Source of the DNA: Proteobacteria bacterium CAG:495
GTDB lineage: Bacteria > Pseudomonadota > Alphaproteobacteria > RF32 > CAG-239
Direction: 5' to 3'
Length of the DNA stretch: 17,562 bases
NCBI GenBank assembly: GCA_000432275.1
Contig: HF995270.1
Span: forward strand, 1-17,562
Both the position numbers and the translations under genes were made by a program. Shown in pieces: positions 8,019 to 15,600 of the stretch. The number at the start of each line of letters is the position of its first letter. The first letter of the stretch is position 1. Below the pieces are notes generated by a model, which was not told the origin of the DNA, did not search any database, and saw only the letters and a list, made by a program, of their open reading frames with translations.

Positions 8019-8584
8019 CGGCGAATCTCCACCAGAGTAAAATCTTCAAAGCGGCGCGGCGTAGCCTGCTGCGAATCCGTCAGACGCGCGCGGGCCAGTT
8101 CGTCTTCGGCTTTTTTGGCCAGATATTCGGCCCGGGAAGAGCTCTCGGTCAGGGGAAGGCAAAACTCCGCCGCCAGACGTGCAACCAACGCATCGCAAAA
8201 AAAAGCCGGAAAATTCTTTTCCGCCGGACGGAACAGATAACTCAACACGACCTTGTCGGCATTGGTATGCAAAGCATTTTCCCGGATGCGGTACTCTAAT
8301 CCCTGCCCGCGTTCTCCGATTCCGGCCGAAACAATCCGCAACAAATCCGGAGGCAGCCGGTAGGCATAACGATAGTCGGCCACCGGCATTTCCGTCAGGC
8401 GCGGCAGCGCACACTGGGCTGAGGCAAAACTCCACGGATAAACGGACAACAGTCCGTCTCTCAGCAGAGGATACAAGTTGGCGGCAACTTCAGCTTCGGA
8501 ACTGCCGTCTTCAAATGAAGAAATCGTTGCGGCGCCGATTTTTAACAAGGCTTGCGAACATAAGCCGATGTCGGTATAAATCAT
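8015..8584 (-). CDS. Tail tubular protein A-like (T7 gp11-type adaptor)
   Basis: A 189-aa adaptor protein that joins the portal to the nozzle in short-tailed phages. The N-terminal pattern (DIGLCSQALLKIGA, then an EAxVAANLYPLLRDGLLSVYPWSFA-like helix split here as SEAEVAANLY and PLLRDGLLSVYPWSF) is characteristic of the family, as is YRYAYRLPPDLLRI. A longer reading frame opens 75 bp upstream but would start before the terminator hairpin at 8597-8625. ATG 8584 has GGAGA with good spacing and opens the conserved MIYTDIGLCSQALL stretch, so I start there. It overlaps the gp12-like gene by 4 bp and is separated from the capsid genes by the hairpin. Confidence 0.88.
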   Translation of the reverse strand: MIYTDIGLCSQALLKIGAATISSFEDGSSEAEVAANLYPLLRDGLLSVYPWSFASAQCALPRLTEMPVADYRYAYRLPPDLLRIVSAGIGERGQGLEYRIRENALHTNADKVVLSYLFRPAEKNFPAFFCDALVARLAAEFCLPLTESSSRAEYLAKKAEDELARARLTDSQQATPRRFEDFTLVEIRR

Positions 8585-8596
8585 GGTATTCTCCAC

Positions 8597-8625
8597 AAAA
8601 AAGCTCTCCGGGTTGACCGGAGAGC
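8597..8625 (-). terminator. Intrinsic terminator between head and tail genes
   Basis: Perfect 9-bp stem, GCTCTCCGG (603-611) with CCGGAGAGC (617-625), five-base loop, followed on the minus strand by TTTTTT (complement of 597-602). The next gene's GGAG site begins only a few bases later. T7 has its terminator T-phi at the same place, between gene 10 (capsid) and gene 11. It should lower tail-gene transcription relative to capsid. Confidence 0.85.
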
Positions 8626-8662
8626 CGTAAGTTTGCTGGGTGTGTCTGGTTAAAACCAAGGG

Positions 8663-8926
8663 TTAAGCGGCCGCTGCGGGCAAAAGGCTTTTGACCGTCA
8701 CGGCACCGTCGGCAATGGAGGCAACCGAAATAATATCCGGCGCAGGCTGGCTGCCGCCAGTGTCGGCATTAACCAAAACCATATCTCCGACACGGGCGAA
8801 CGGGGCTATTTCGTTAAAATATCCGCTTCCTTTGACAACGGCCAAAGTATCCGAAGTGGCGTAGTTCCACAGCGTAAACCCGTTGGCATAGGCCATTACG
8901 CTGAAATTTTTGCTGTTGTAAGACAT
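8663..8926 (-). CDS. Small head protein candidate (decoration-like)
   Basis: An 87-aa protein directly after the major capsid gene. It opens with SYNSKNFSVMAYANGFTLW and contains a FARVGDMVLVNADTGG segment followed by a short beta-rich ISVASIADGAVTV stretch, a pattern I associate with small proteins next to capsid genes in phages. The predicted beta-strand content and position fit a capsid decoration or stabilising protein, but no motif proves it. An AAAGGA site lies at good distance from ATG 8926, and 27 bp separate it from the capsid gene. The terminator downstream groups it with the head genes. Confidence 0.7.
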   Translation of the reverse strand: MSYNSKNFSVMAYANGFTLWNYATSDTLAVVKGSGYFNEIAPFARVGDMVLVNADTGGSQPAPDIISVASIADGAVTVKSLLPAAAA

Positions 8927-8953
8927 TTTGTTTCCTTTCGTGTGAGAAAAAAA

Positions 8954-9778
8954 TTAAGCTTCCTTGCATTTAATGCGGACAATTCCTGCCTCGTCAATCA
9001 GGCAGGCGCCCTGACTCATCATATTATTGATAAAATGGGCAGCATGGTCGCCGTGCCAGGTAATGTCTGACTTGACGTCCTGACCGGAAGCGTGGCCGAT
9101 TGCCGTTTTATGAAAGATGAAACAGTCGCGCGAGGTTCCCGTCAGCGGCAGACCGGTATGCATAACCCAGTTAATGCCGAGCCAGCGCCTGCTCTCGGAA
9201 CCTTTCAGGAACGGCATATTCTCTCCGGCATAATCGGAACTTGAAAACTCCTGAATATTCAACAGGGCATTCCACTGCAACGGCCCGACCACGGCAAAAC
9301 GCTGGCCGTCGTCGGGAACATTGTTGCCGTTTAACTTGGCAAAGGCAGACAGCAAAGTTTCCTTCGTCATGGCCTTGTCATAAGAACCGACATCATTGGC
9401 GGCGGAAGCCGAAGCCAGGGCATTGATAATCAGTTCATCGGTTTTACGTCCCAGTGCATAAGCTCCGGCATTGACAATCACCTGTTTTTCGTCATGGTTT
9501 ATCTTGAGTTCATCCAAAGCATCAACCCAATCGCCGGCATAGTAGTCTTGCAGTTCACACTCGACCGGCGTATGGTCAAGGCTCATAACCGGAACCAAGC
9601 CGTGTCGCGCCTTACCGGAAGCGACGCCCTTGCCGACTTTTTGAAAAACGGTGGAAGACCCTTTGACATTGTTTTGCGAACGAACCATATTTTTCAGTTT
9701 GGAACCCGTCTGCTGGTATGCCAGATGGACATCGGCCTGAAACTGCTTTACAAAAGCTTCGCTGATTTGTGTAGACAT
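8954..9778 (-). CDS. Major capsid protein
   Basis: A 274-aa coat protein that would build the head shell. Recognised by SEAFVKQFQADVHLAYQQ at the N-terminus, the middle VKGSSTVFQKVGKGVASGK and RHGLVPVMSLDHTPVEC segments, and the DYYAGDWVDALDELK stretch followed by YALGRKTDELIINAL (about 128-142), all typical of one family of podovirus and related phage capsids with an HK97-like fold. It lies directly after the scaffold gene, with AAGGAG 8 nt from the ATG, and before a small head protein. It is shorter than T7 gp10A (345 aa). No frameshift or cleaved delta domain is visible. Strongly supported by family pattern and position. Confidence 0.88.
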   Translation of the reverse strand: MSTQISEAFVKQFQADVHLAYQQTGSKLKNMVRSQNNVKGSSTVFQKVGKGVASGKARHGLVPVMSLDHTPVECELQDYYAGDWVDALDELKINHDEKQVIVNAGAYALGRKTDELIINALASASAANDVGSYDKAMTKETLLSAFAKLNGNNVPDDGQRFAVVGPLQWNALLNIQEFSSSDYAGENMPFLKGSESRRWLGINWVMHTGLPLTGTSRDCFIFHKTAIGHASGQDVKSDITWHGDHAAHFINNMMSQGACLIDEAGIVRIKCKEA

Positions 9779-9797
9779 TCGATTTTCTCCTTAACGG

Positions 9798-10481
9798 TTA
9801 ATTCTGAGAGGGATAAAGTTTTTGGAAACCTCGGGTGATTTTGGCGACATAAGACTTGTCATGGTCCCGCCAATAACGCGGATCTTCCATCATTTTGCGC
9901 AGATTTTCTTCGCTGAGTTCTTCCGGGCGGGACATATCGTGCAAAAGTGCCGGTTCGTCGGACGACATCATCTTGTAAAGAGCCAGAACTCCCTCATAAG
10001 TAGAAGCCAGCGCATCATAAACCTCAGGTGTGAGGCTGGTTTTCGCCCAAGCCGAAATCTGGCGGGATATTTCGTTAAACTTTTCCTGTGATCCGAAATG
10101 AGCGACCAACCGTTCCAATTGTCTGGACGCCTCAAAATTTACGGTCATTTCTTCCAGATAAGGAATAACGCGTTCGTTGGCGAGGTCGTAAACCAACTGA
10201 GCCTGCTCGTTGGTAAACTTTTTTTCATACAGACGTTTCAAGACTTCATCGTCACGCTCCAGATAAGGGCTCGGAATTTTGATGTCGTATTGTTCGTAGC
10301 TTTCGGGCAGCCCTCTGAGATTGCCCTCCACCAGATTGTCGTCGCGGAGAGCCAGCTCGTTATAGGCGGCAATCAGCTCCTCCAGACGCACGGTTTGTTT
10401 TTCCGCGTCCCAAAACTTCTCCGGCAGCCCCTGTGGTCTGGCCGATGAAGCGGAAAGCAGATTCTGTGCAGTATCAGTCAT
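9798..10481 (-). CDS. Capsid assembly scaffold protein
   Basis: A 227-aa acidic, mostly helical protein immediately before the capsid gene, the classical position of a scaffold. The N-terminus carries RPQGLPEKFWDAEKQTVR (15-32), which recurs in phage scaffold proteins as a GLPEKFWD-type segment; the C-terminus has DPRYWRDHDKSYVAKITRGF (200-219), another recurring scaffold ending. It would guide capsid assembly and leave the procapsid before or during packaging. AAGGAG precedes ATG 10481. There are no membrane segments and no protease domain, so it is not a protease-scaffold fusion. Confidence 0.82.
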   Translation of the reverse strand: MTDTAQNLLSASSARPQGLPEKFWDAEKQTVRLEELIAAYNELALRDDNLVEGNLRGLPESYEQYDIKIPSPYLERDDEVLKRLYEKKFTNEQAQLVYDLANERVIPYLEEMTVNFEASRQLERLVAHFGSQEKFNEISRQISAWAKTSLTPEVYDALASTYEGVLALYKMMSSDEPALLHDMSRPEELSEENLRKMMEDPRYWRDHDKSYVAKITRGFQKLYPSQN

Positions 10482-10506
10482 AAATACTCCTTTCTAAAAT
10501 AAAAAA

Positions 10507-10728
10507 TCAGTCTGACTGTGCGAGCGCAATAATATACGCAACTAAATGCCGCTGCCCTTCCAGATGCCGCAGGGCATCATTACTGCAGTCCGGTCCGAGA
10601 TAACGCTCGAGAGTCATACGCTTTAAAAAAGAGAGGACCTCCCGGCCCTCTCCGGTGTTAAAACAACGGACAAACGCCCGGCGAATATTCTCGTCGGGCG
10701 CCGTTCCGCCATTATAACGGCTGCTCAT
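10507..10728 (-). CDS. Bbp19-like small phage protein
   Basis: A 73-aa protein resembling the small Bbp19 family named after Bordetella phage BPP-1. The family pattern of an AF..CFNTGEGREVLSFL segment (about 18-35) and a C-terminal LEGQRHLVAYII helix is present. The role is unknown; the location between portal and scaffold suggests head assembly or packaging. I start it at ATG 10728, where GGAGG lies five bases upstream; a longer frame from 10764 would add 12 residues without such a site. It overlaps the 3' end of the portal gene by 17 bp, suggesting coupled translation. Confidence 0.78.
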   Translation of the reverse strand: MSSRYNGGTAPDENIRRAFVRCFNTGEGREVLSFLKRMTLERYLGPDCSNDALRHLEGQRHLVAYIIALAQSD

Positions 10729-12235
10729 ATTGTCCTCCGTTCGCGGAAACATCCGGCGTTTCATTAATCAACACAGCGGGAACATTTAAGGTGCGGCCGA
10801 GCCATTTGGCGGTTTCAAAAAGATTAACCGCCGAAAGTCCGGTTTCGCCCATTTGAGCAGCCATGGCCAGCCAATCGGAAATGTTGCTGACGTCGCGGCG
10901 GGCCTGAACCATAGCCAAGGGCGATTTGTACTGCAGGTCCACAACCTTACCGTCTAAGTCAAAATTCATAACATCTCCGCGGCGGCGCAAAATATGAAAA
11001 GCCCGTTTCAGGAGCGGGGTCAGCAGTTCGTTCTGCAAACGTCCGAACGAAGCTCCCAAAATACGGGCCATTTCCGTAGAACGCTCCAAAACTTCGGTTG
11101 CCGTCATACCGGGTACCGCAATTTGAGCCAGCCGATCGGCAAGCAGGGCATGGTTAATGCGCTGCCGCAAATCCTCCAGCACCAATTGCGAAATATCAAA
11201 CTTTCCCGGCGCTTCCAACGGCGTCAGCCCTTTAGAACCGACGGCTTTGGGAATAATCGCCCCGGGAACAAGCTTGATGTTTGCGGGATTCAGAATCCCG
11301 TCGTCATCCGCCTGCCAAATTCCGGTTACCGAAATGGAGGCATTTTTTAAAATAAGCTCCACGACCTTGTTTGCCGTTTTGATGTCCGGCAAAGCCTTCA
11401 TAACCGGCGACCGGCCGTAAACCTCCCCCGGCGCCTTAAGCCAGCGAAAGTTAATAAAAGGAGAATGATGAAACATTCCCTCTTTTAAAACTGCCGCATT
11501 GCCGGCACCGTCGGCTTCGTCATACAACAGCGCGGTGTAAAAATATCCGGGACATCCGGTTGCCGAAGTTTCGGGAATAACGGCTTCAAGAAGCCGCATT
11601 TTGTAAGAAGAGTCCTCATTCCAACGGTATTCGACCATCGCCGGCAGCTCCGCCTGCGGAAACCGGGTTTTGATGTCGGCAGCATTAACTTCCGAACAGC
11701 GAAACGTCGTGTCGATTGCTCCCGAAGCGCTCTCCTCCAAAGCAATTTCACGCAGCGGAACCGCATAAAAGCGAAACGCACTGGCCTCTCCCAAAGGCGC
11801 TTCTTCAAACATCAGGCAGGCGGTTCCGGCCGTTACCAAATCCAGATAGCACTGATGGATTTCTACGGCAAAATTGGAATGTTCAAAATTCTGCAAAAGA
11901 ATATCCGCCGTCTTGTCCAGAACGGCGGATATCTGACAGCCTTCGGTTTCGTTCAATTCCGGACCGGCCTTAAAACCGAACCATCCGGCCCAAGGCGGCG
12001 TCAACTCTGCCAGCAGGGAAGATGCCAACTGATCTACGGCATCAGCCGCCGTTCCGTCGTAAAGATGCTGATTCATCTTGGCTCCGGGCGTTTGTTCTGC
12101 CGAAGTACGACTGACGTTTTCCCGCTGAGGCAACGCATATTCATAACATTCCTGCCAATGAGGTTCCCAATTTTGTTTACGCGCCAACGCTTTTTGATAG
12201 CGCTCTATCAGTTTTTCGACATGAACCGTCATCAT
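10712..12235 (-). CDS. Portal (head-tail connector) protein, T7 gp8-like
   Basis: A 507-aa portal that would form the dodecameric ring through which DNA enters and leaves the head. Typical segments: ALARKQNWEPHWQECYEYAL (16-35), LASSLLAELTPPWAGWF (70-86), WLKAPGEVYGRSPVMKALPD (265-284), and GMTATEVLERS (376-386), which are hallmarks of the podovirus head-tail connector family. The length is close to T7 gp8 (536 aa). The start ATG overlaps the stop of the 69-aa gene by 1 nt (TAATG), with GGGAG just upstream; a second ATG follows directly. The downstream Bbp19-like gene overlaps its end. Confidence 0.9.
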   Translation of the reverse strand: MMTVHVEKLIERYQKALARKQNWEPHWQECYEYALPQRENVSRTSAEQTPGAKMNQHLYDGTAADAVDQLASSLLAELTPPWAGWFGFKAGPELNETEGCQISAVLDKTADILLQNFEHSNFAVEIHQCYLDLVTAGTACLMFEEAPLGEASAFRFYAVPLREIALEESASGAIDTTFRCSEVNAADIKTRFPQAELPAMVEYRWNEDSSYKMRLLEAVIPETSATGCPGYFYTALLYDEADGAGNAAVLKEGMFHHSPFINFRWLKAPGEVYGRSPVMKALPDIKTANKVVELILKNASISVTGIWQADDDGILNPANIKLVPGAIIPKAVGSKGLTPLEAPGKFDISQLVLEDLRQRINHALLADRLAQIAVPGMTATEVLERSTEMARILGASFGRLQNELLTPLLKRAFHILRRRGDVMNFDLDGKVVDLQYKSPLAMVQARRDVSNISDWLAMAAQMGETGLSAVNLFETAKWLGRTLNVPAVLINETPDVSANGGQYEQPL

Positions 12236-12444
12236 TATTCTCCCAAAAGTTTTTTGCGCTGCAATGCGTTGTCATCATTTTTAAGAATCCCCCGGTATGA
12301 GGTTTTAATATTGCTTTCCAAACCGCGGCGCTGACGTTCCTGTGCTTCTCTGCGCGCTTTTTCCTCAGCGGCGGCACGGTCCTTTGCCGAAGTGTCAACA
12401 ACCGGTGCAGCTTCGACTTTCGGTGAACTAAAAACTCCTCCCAT
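12235..12444 (-). CDS. Small charged phage protein of unknown function
   Basis: A 69-aa protein between holin and portal. Residues 1-20 are MGGVFSSPKVEAAPVVDTSA, then a strongly charged Ala/Lys/Glu/Arg helix (about 20-42), and it ends in the KKLLGE tail that I recall in other small phage proteins before the portal. No function is known to me; a head-assembly or virion-associated role is a guess. AAAGGA lies 8 nt before ATG 12444. An out-of-frame ATG three bases upstream opens a competing frame (12177-12461), rejected because it runs into the portal gene. A 1-nt overlap with the portal start suggests coupling. Confidence 0.7.
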   Translation of the reverse strand: MGGVFSSPKVEAAPVVDTSAKDRAAAEEKARREAQERQRRGLESNIKTSYRGILKNDDNALQRKKLLGE

Positions 12445-12457
12445 AACATATTTCCTT

Positions 12458-12991
12458 TCATAATTTCGGGGTTGAAGAGATTATCGGCGACAGACGTCCC
12501 GCGCCTGACGCATTTTTATCCGGGGTACCGCGAACAACCGAAAGTCCCAATACACCCAGGGCAATTCCCCACAAAGACGTGGTCTCGACCAGTGCCGCAA
12601 TGATTTCCGGCGCCCGGGGATTGTCAGAGATGACCACATAACAGATTGTTCCCATATTCATCAGCCAGGCAAGAGCTACCGAATAGCCGAAAGCCGGACG
12701 CCAAAACCGTACAAAACGGTCTTCGGAAGACAATTCCTGCCGTATTGTCTGATGAATGGTGTTTAAGGTTTTATCGTCGAGGCCGGCTTCGATTTCCTGC
12801 AGTTTTTCGACGTGGCGGTTTGCCTCTTTAAGTTCTTCCAACGAAATTTTGCGGTTTTGAATGGCATCGTCGACGCTGCCGAGCATTTGTCCGGCCTCCT
12901 GCGCTACGGTACAGTTCATCCCGCTCAGTGCTTTGCCCAGATATTTGACTAAAAGCGGCAAACCGATTTTGCCGAGGATTTTTGCAATCAT
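12458..12991 (-). CDS. Holin of the GTA three-TM family
   Basis: A 177-aa membrane protein whose signature RFVRFWRPAFGYSVALAW (92-109) matches the holin family described as 'holin of 3 TMs, for gene-transfer release'. Two clear membrane spans lie at about 99-121 and 130-153; a weaker amphipathic hydrophobic stretch at the N-terminus (IAKILGKIGLPLLVKYLG) may be the third. Between them, 35-85 is a charged helical region. It would permeabilise the inner membrane so that the endolysin can reach the wall. The start is joined to the endolysin stop and has GGAGAG in front. This family occurs in true gene transfer agents but also in ordinary prophages, so it does not decide the element's nature. Confidence 0.82.
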   Translation of the reverse strand: MIAKILGKIGLPLLVKYLGKALSGMNCTVAQEAGQMLGSVDDAIQNRKISLEELKEANRHVEKLQEIEAGLDDKTLNTIHQTIRQELSSEDRFVRFWRPAFGYSVALAWLMNMGTICYVVISDNPRAPEIIAALVETTSLWGIALGVLGLSVVRGTPDKNASGAGRLSPIISSTPKL

Positions 12992-13408
12992 TTAACTCTC
13001 CTCAATATCGTTATAAAAAAAATGAGCGCCGATTTCGGCACAGGGAATTTTGCCAACCGACCAGCGCGGACGCACATTCCGGGTATGGTAATGGGTGGCG
13101 CCGTTGGTATTATCCCCCAGCATCCCAGATACGGCACGCTGGGCTATCCGTTTGCAAACGGCAAAAACGATGTCGTTTTCCGCAACCGAACGAATGATTT
13201 TATGATTGGGGTCGTTGCTATTCCAACAGGAAAACTGTCGGGGACTTTGACAAATGTCGACAACCGAATTTCCCCACCAGTAACGTCCGCGGCGGCGGGA
13301 AAAAGCCAGCCTGTTCATAACCACGGAAGCAACCGCTTCCATTCCGGACACGGTTTCTCCCCTGGCCTCTCCGAATATGGTCCGGGCCAAAACATCAACG
13401 TCTTTCAT
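12992..13408 (-). CDS. SleB/CwlJ-type cell wall hydrolase (endolysin)
   Basis: A 138-aa single-domain peptidoglycan hydrolase (Hydrolase_2 family). The catalytic glutamate region IFGEARGE is at 11-18, followed by GMEAVASVVMNR, the QFSCWNSNDPN segment, and the family's C-terminal signature DNTNGATHYHTRNVRPRW (98-115). There is no signal peptide, so it depends on the holin encoded directly downstream. It overlaps the preceding small gene by 4 bp (ATGA). It would release particles by cleaving peptidoglycan; the exact bond is not clear from sequence. Confidence 0.88.
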   Translation of the reverse strand: MKDVDVLARTIFGEARGETVSGMEAVASVVMNRLAFSRRRGRYWWGNSVVDICQSPRQFSCWNSNDPNHKIIRSVAENDIVFAVCKRIAQRAVSGMLGDNTNGATHYHTRNVRPRWSVGKIPCAEIGAHFFYNDIEES

Positions 13409-13692
13409 ATTTTCCTCCCCGCGTCGTCCAGTTTCTGCTCAATCCGCAACAAATGATTGGTCAGACGGCTTTCCACGTCTTTGAGATAGGTTACCGACAC
13501 ATAGTTGCGAGCCACGTGCAATTTGAATTCGGCCAAAGCATCCTTCAGCAATTCCGACGCTTCGGAACTCAGCCGTCCATACGCCGCCAAAGACTGGTCC
13601 AGTTCGCGGCGGTTTTTGCCGATTAACCTGAACAGCGCGGCAAACAAGGGCACCTCAATCATGGTGGCCCAGGTCATTAAATCTATGTTCAT
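13405..13692 (-). CDS. Small coiled-coil, membrane-associated phage protein
   Basis: A 95-aa protein with a hydrophobic N-terminal segment (LMTWATMIEVPLFAALFRLIG, split by E13) and then a long charged helix (about 28-95) with a LKDVESRLTNHLLRIEQKLDD end that looks coiled-coil. Topology and position next to the endolysin suggest an inner-membrane lysis helper such as a spanin-like protein, but the classical overlapping lipoprotein partner is absent and the N-terminal span is short, so this is only a possibility. The ATGA overlap with the endolysin indicates coupled translation. The terminase start of the cluster lies just upstream. Confidence 0.7.
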   Translation of the reverse strand: MNIDLMTWATMIEVPLFAALFRLIGKNRRELDQSLAAYGRLSSEASELLKDALAEFKLHVARNYVSVTYLKDVESRLTNHLLRIEQKLDDAGRKI

Positions 13693-13707
13693 AAAAAAAT
13701 CTCCTCA

Positions 13708-15201
13708 TTAAATTTCAAAACCGGAAGCTGCCGTATACTGCAAAGAAGCGCCCTGCCACGATACATTTTCTTCACTCCCGGAAACCGGGAGTACGGGAAG
13801 CCTTACCGGTTCGGAAAGCAGGCATCCGGCAACGGCATCCAATGCATCGTCATGCAAACTGCCGTCAAACGTCCATTCGCGCATTTCCTGAATAAACGGC
13901 GTCATCCAAATTCGCCGGTGCGCTTTTAATGCCCGTTCAGCCAACAGAACTTCAAAAGCTTCAACAATCCTCTCTGATTTGGCCTTGGTCGAATATTGTT
14001 CCAATACGGCGGTTCTCAGCTTTCGACGCCGCAAAACCTGTCGGAGAAGCCCCGGAAGAAACCGTCCGATGCCATTCGCTTCGACCCGTATTGACGGCAG
14101 CCGGTTGCGGCATATGAAGTCGGCAACCAGTTCGCACTGCAAGGTGGCGGCATTCTCAACCGCGGCGTTTTCTATTCTCAAATACTCCAGGTCATGCAGC
14201 CAGCGCCGCCCCTTTTCATCGGTGAAAACGCAGGCAACAACAGAATTATCGCCTTTGTTTCCGACTGCAAACGCCGGATCCCACCAGCAAGAGGCGCTGA
14301 CCATTCGTTCCGTTCCGATTTTTAATATGGCTTTTCGGTTGGAAAAAGTCAGTTCGGCTTCCTCCCCATAAGGGTCCAGGCGCTCGGGATTAAGCCGGGC
14401 ATCAATCATATTCACCGGTTCCAGCAACATTTGGGAACGAAACTTGTTTTCGCCGGAGCGAATCCTTATCGACGATATTTTGTCTTCGCCAAATCTTTCC
14501 GGCCAGGCACTGCGGCCCAACCGGTCAAGCAAAGGGAGCTTTAAACATTCAAAGCCCTGAAGATACGGCGCGGTTTCCGGTTTGGCGGCATCTGGCTCCG
14601 TTTGGTAAATGGTATAAAAACTATGCGGCGTTCCGATATAGAGCTGTATTCCTCCCGGCGTAACAATATAGTCAAGTTCATCCAGGCGGCTGCGCAACTC
14701 GGCGCGTTTGAGCGCGGTATCGCACGTCTTCGGGACCTCAACATCGTCACAGATAATCAAATCCGCCCGCAAACCGGTGATATTGGCTCCCAGCCCCTTT
14801 GCCAGCATTGAAGGGTCTCTCAGCTCAACGGGGCGGTTAACGGTAAACTGGTCTGACGCCCATTGTTCCGCCTTTTCGGGTTTTAATCCGGCCGTCAGAG
14901 GATGGCGCTCGATAATCCGTTTAACATTGCGCACCATTTTTTTAGCCAGAGCATAATCTGCCGCCATGACCAAAATGCGGGTTTCCGGCGACCGGTATAA
15001 AACCCAGGCGCAAAACAAGCCGACCAAGGTTGATTTTCCCGAATTGCGAAAAGCCATCAACAACCCGCGCCTTCCGACCGGCGACGTCCAAAGACGGGAC
15101 AGCCACCGGGCAATTTTACGCTGATGCGCGGGAACCCCCAAACCCTGCAAATACATCCAGAGATATACAAATTCGAAAAAATCAATATTCGTCATCTTCA
15201 T
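13708..15201 (-). CDS. Terminase large subunit
   Basis: The DNA-packaging motor: ATPase plus nuclease. With start ATG 15201 it is 497 aa. Walker A is FRNSGKST at 51-58; Walker B with catalytic glutamate LIICDDVE at 148-155; the coupling motif YIGTPHS at 188-194. The C-terminal nuclease shows its acidic residues in WWDPAF (306-311, D308), VEAN (373-376) and HDDALDAVAG (450-459). A longer frame would start at 15297, but GGAGG lies 9 nt before ATG 15201, and the longer version would overlap most of the upstream gene. All motor and nuclease motifs are intact, so packaging ability appears preserved. It overlaps the preceding gene by 20 bp. It should cut headful or site-specific ends; which one cannot be told. 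Confidence 0.93.
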   Translation of the reverse strand: MKMTNIDFFEFVYLWMYLQGLGVPAHQRKIARWLSRLWTSPVGRRGLLMAFRNSGKSTLVGLFCAWVLYRSPETRILVMAADYALAKKMVRNVKRIIERHPLTAGLKPEKAEQWASDQFTVNRPVELRDPSMLAKGLGANITGLRADLIICDDVEVPKTCDTALKRAELRSRLDELDYIVTPGGIQLYIGTPHSFYTIYQTEPDAAKPETAPYLQGFECLKLPLLDRLGRSAWPERFGEDKISSIRIRSGENKFRSQMLLEPVNMIDARLNPERLDPYGEEAELTFSNRKAILKIGTERMVSASCWWDPAFAVGNKGDNSVVACVFTDEKGRRWLHDLEYLRIENAAVENAATLQCELVADFICRNRLPSIRVEANGIGRFLPGLLRQVLRRRKLRTAVLEQYSTKAKSERIVEAFEVLLAERALKAHRRIWMTPFIQEMREWTFDGSLHDDALDAVAGCLLSEPVRLPVLPVSGSEENVSWQGASLQYTAASGFEI

Positions 15202-15493
15202 CACGGTCGGCCTCCTGTCTGGCCTCAAGCAAAATTTTTTCCCAATCGGCGGACGGAGACGACTCCGACGAAGCATCGTCTGCCGTCCAGCGGGCAAGCT
15301 TTAACAGCGTTTCGGCATGTACAACCGCCGATTTACAGGCATTATGGTAAGCCGTAAAGCCTTTGGCATCGTCAGGAACCGGCTGTCCGGCAAAGTCTTC
15401 ATAACTGGATATGACTTTTGATATTTGAGACGGCAGTTCTTTTTTCAATTTCGATTTGAGAGCTTTGAGAGTTTTTACTTTGGTTACACTCAT
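15182..15493 (-). CDS. Putative small terminase subunit
   Basis: A 103-aa, mostly helical protein directly before the large terminase, the usual place of the small subunit that recognises packaging DNA. The N-terminus is lysine-rich (KVKTLKALKSKLKKELP), the middle carries KGFTAYHNACKSAVVHAETLLKLA (44-67), and the C-terminus is acidic (ADRDEDDEY). No helix-turn-helix is obvious, so the assignment rests on position, size (T7 gp18 is 89 aa) and charge layout. GGAG lies 7 nt before ATG 15493. The overlap of 20 bp with the terminase suggests coupling. A terminator separates it from the two upstream genes. Confidence 0.6.
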   Translation of the reverse strand: MSVTKVKTLKALKSKLKKELPSQISKVISSYEDFAGQPVPDDAKGFTAYHNACKSAVVHAETLLKLARWTADDASSESSPSADWEKILLEARQEADRDEDDEY

Positions 15494-15515
15494 AAAAAAA
15501 CTCCGAATTTAAAAC

Positions 15516-15544
15516 AAAAAAAGCTCGGAAACAAATTCGCGAGC
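15516..15544 (-). terminator. Intrinsic terminator before the terminase genes
   Basis: Stem GCTCG (523-527) with CGAGC (540-544), extended by GAA/TTC after a bulged G, small loop, then seven T residues on the minus strand (complement of 516-522). It sits between the 137-aa gene and the putative small terminase, so it would attenuate transcription into the late genes unless a promoter lies in 15545-15600; I found none that is convincing. Confidence 0.7.
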
Positions 15545-15600
15545 AATTTTATTCAGACACACTTCCAGCAAGTGACAAAAAAAGGTGTAGCATATAAATT

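Noticed and set aside
7536..8240. 234-aa plus-strand frame opposite the tail genes
   Set aside because: It is antisense to two well-supported genes and resembles no protein; it reflects codon structure on the other strand.
8585..8659. Longer start for the gp11-like gene (25 extra residues)
   Set aside because: The extension runs through the terminator hairpin, has no conserved family pattern, and ATG 8584 has a good GGAG site.
12177..12461. 94-aa minus-strand frame over the 69-aa gene
   Set aside because: It runs into the portal gene, and the 69-aa frame ends precisely at the portal start with a sensible KKLLGE tail.
15202..15297. Longer start for the large terminase (32 extra residues)
   Set aside because: It would overlap over 100 bp of the upstream gene, while GGAGG sits correctly before ATG 15201.
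15545..15600. Promoter for the terminase genes (TTGTCA with TGAATA or TAAAAT)
   Set aside because: TTGTCA pairs with a poor -10 at 17 bp or with a good one at 21 bp; neither is convincing enough to annotate.
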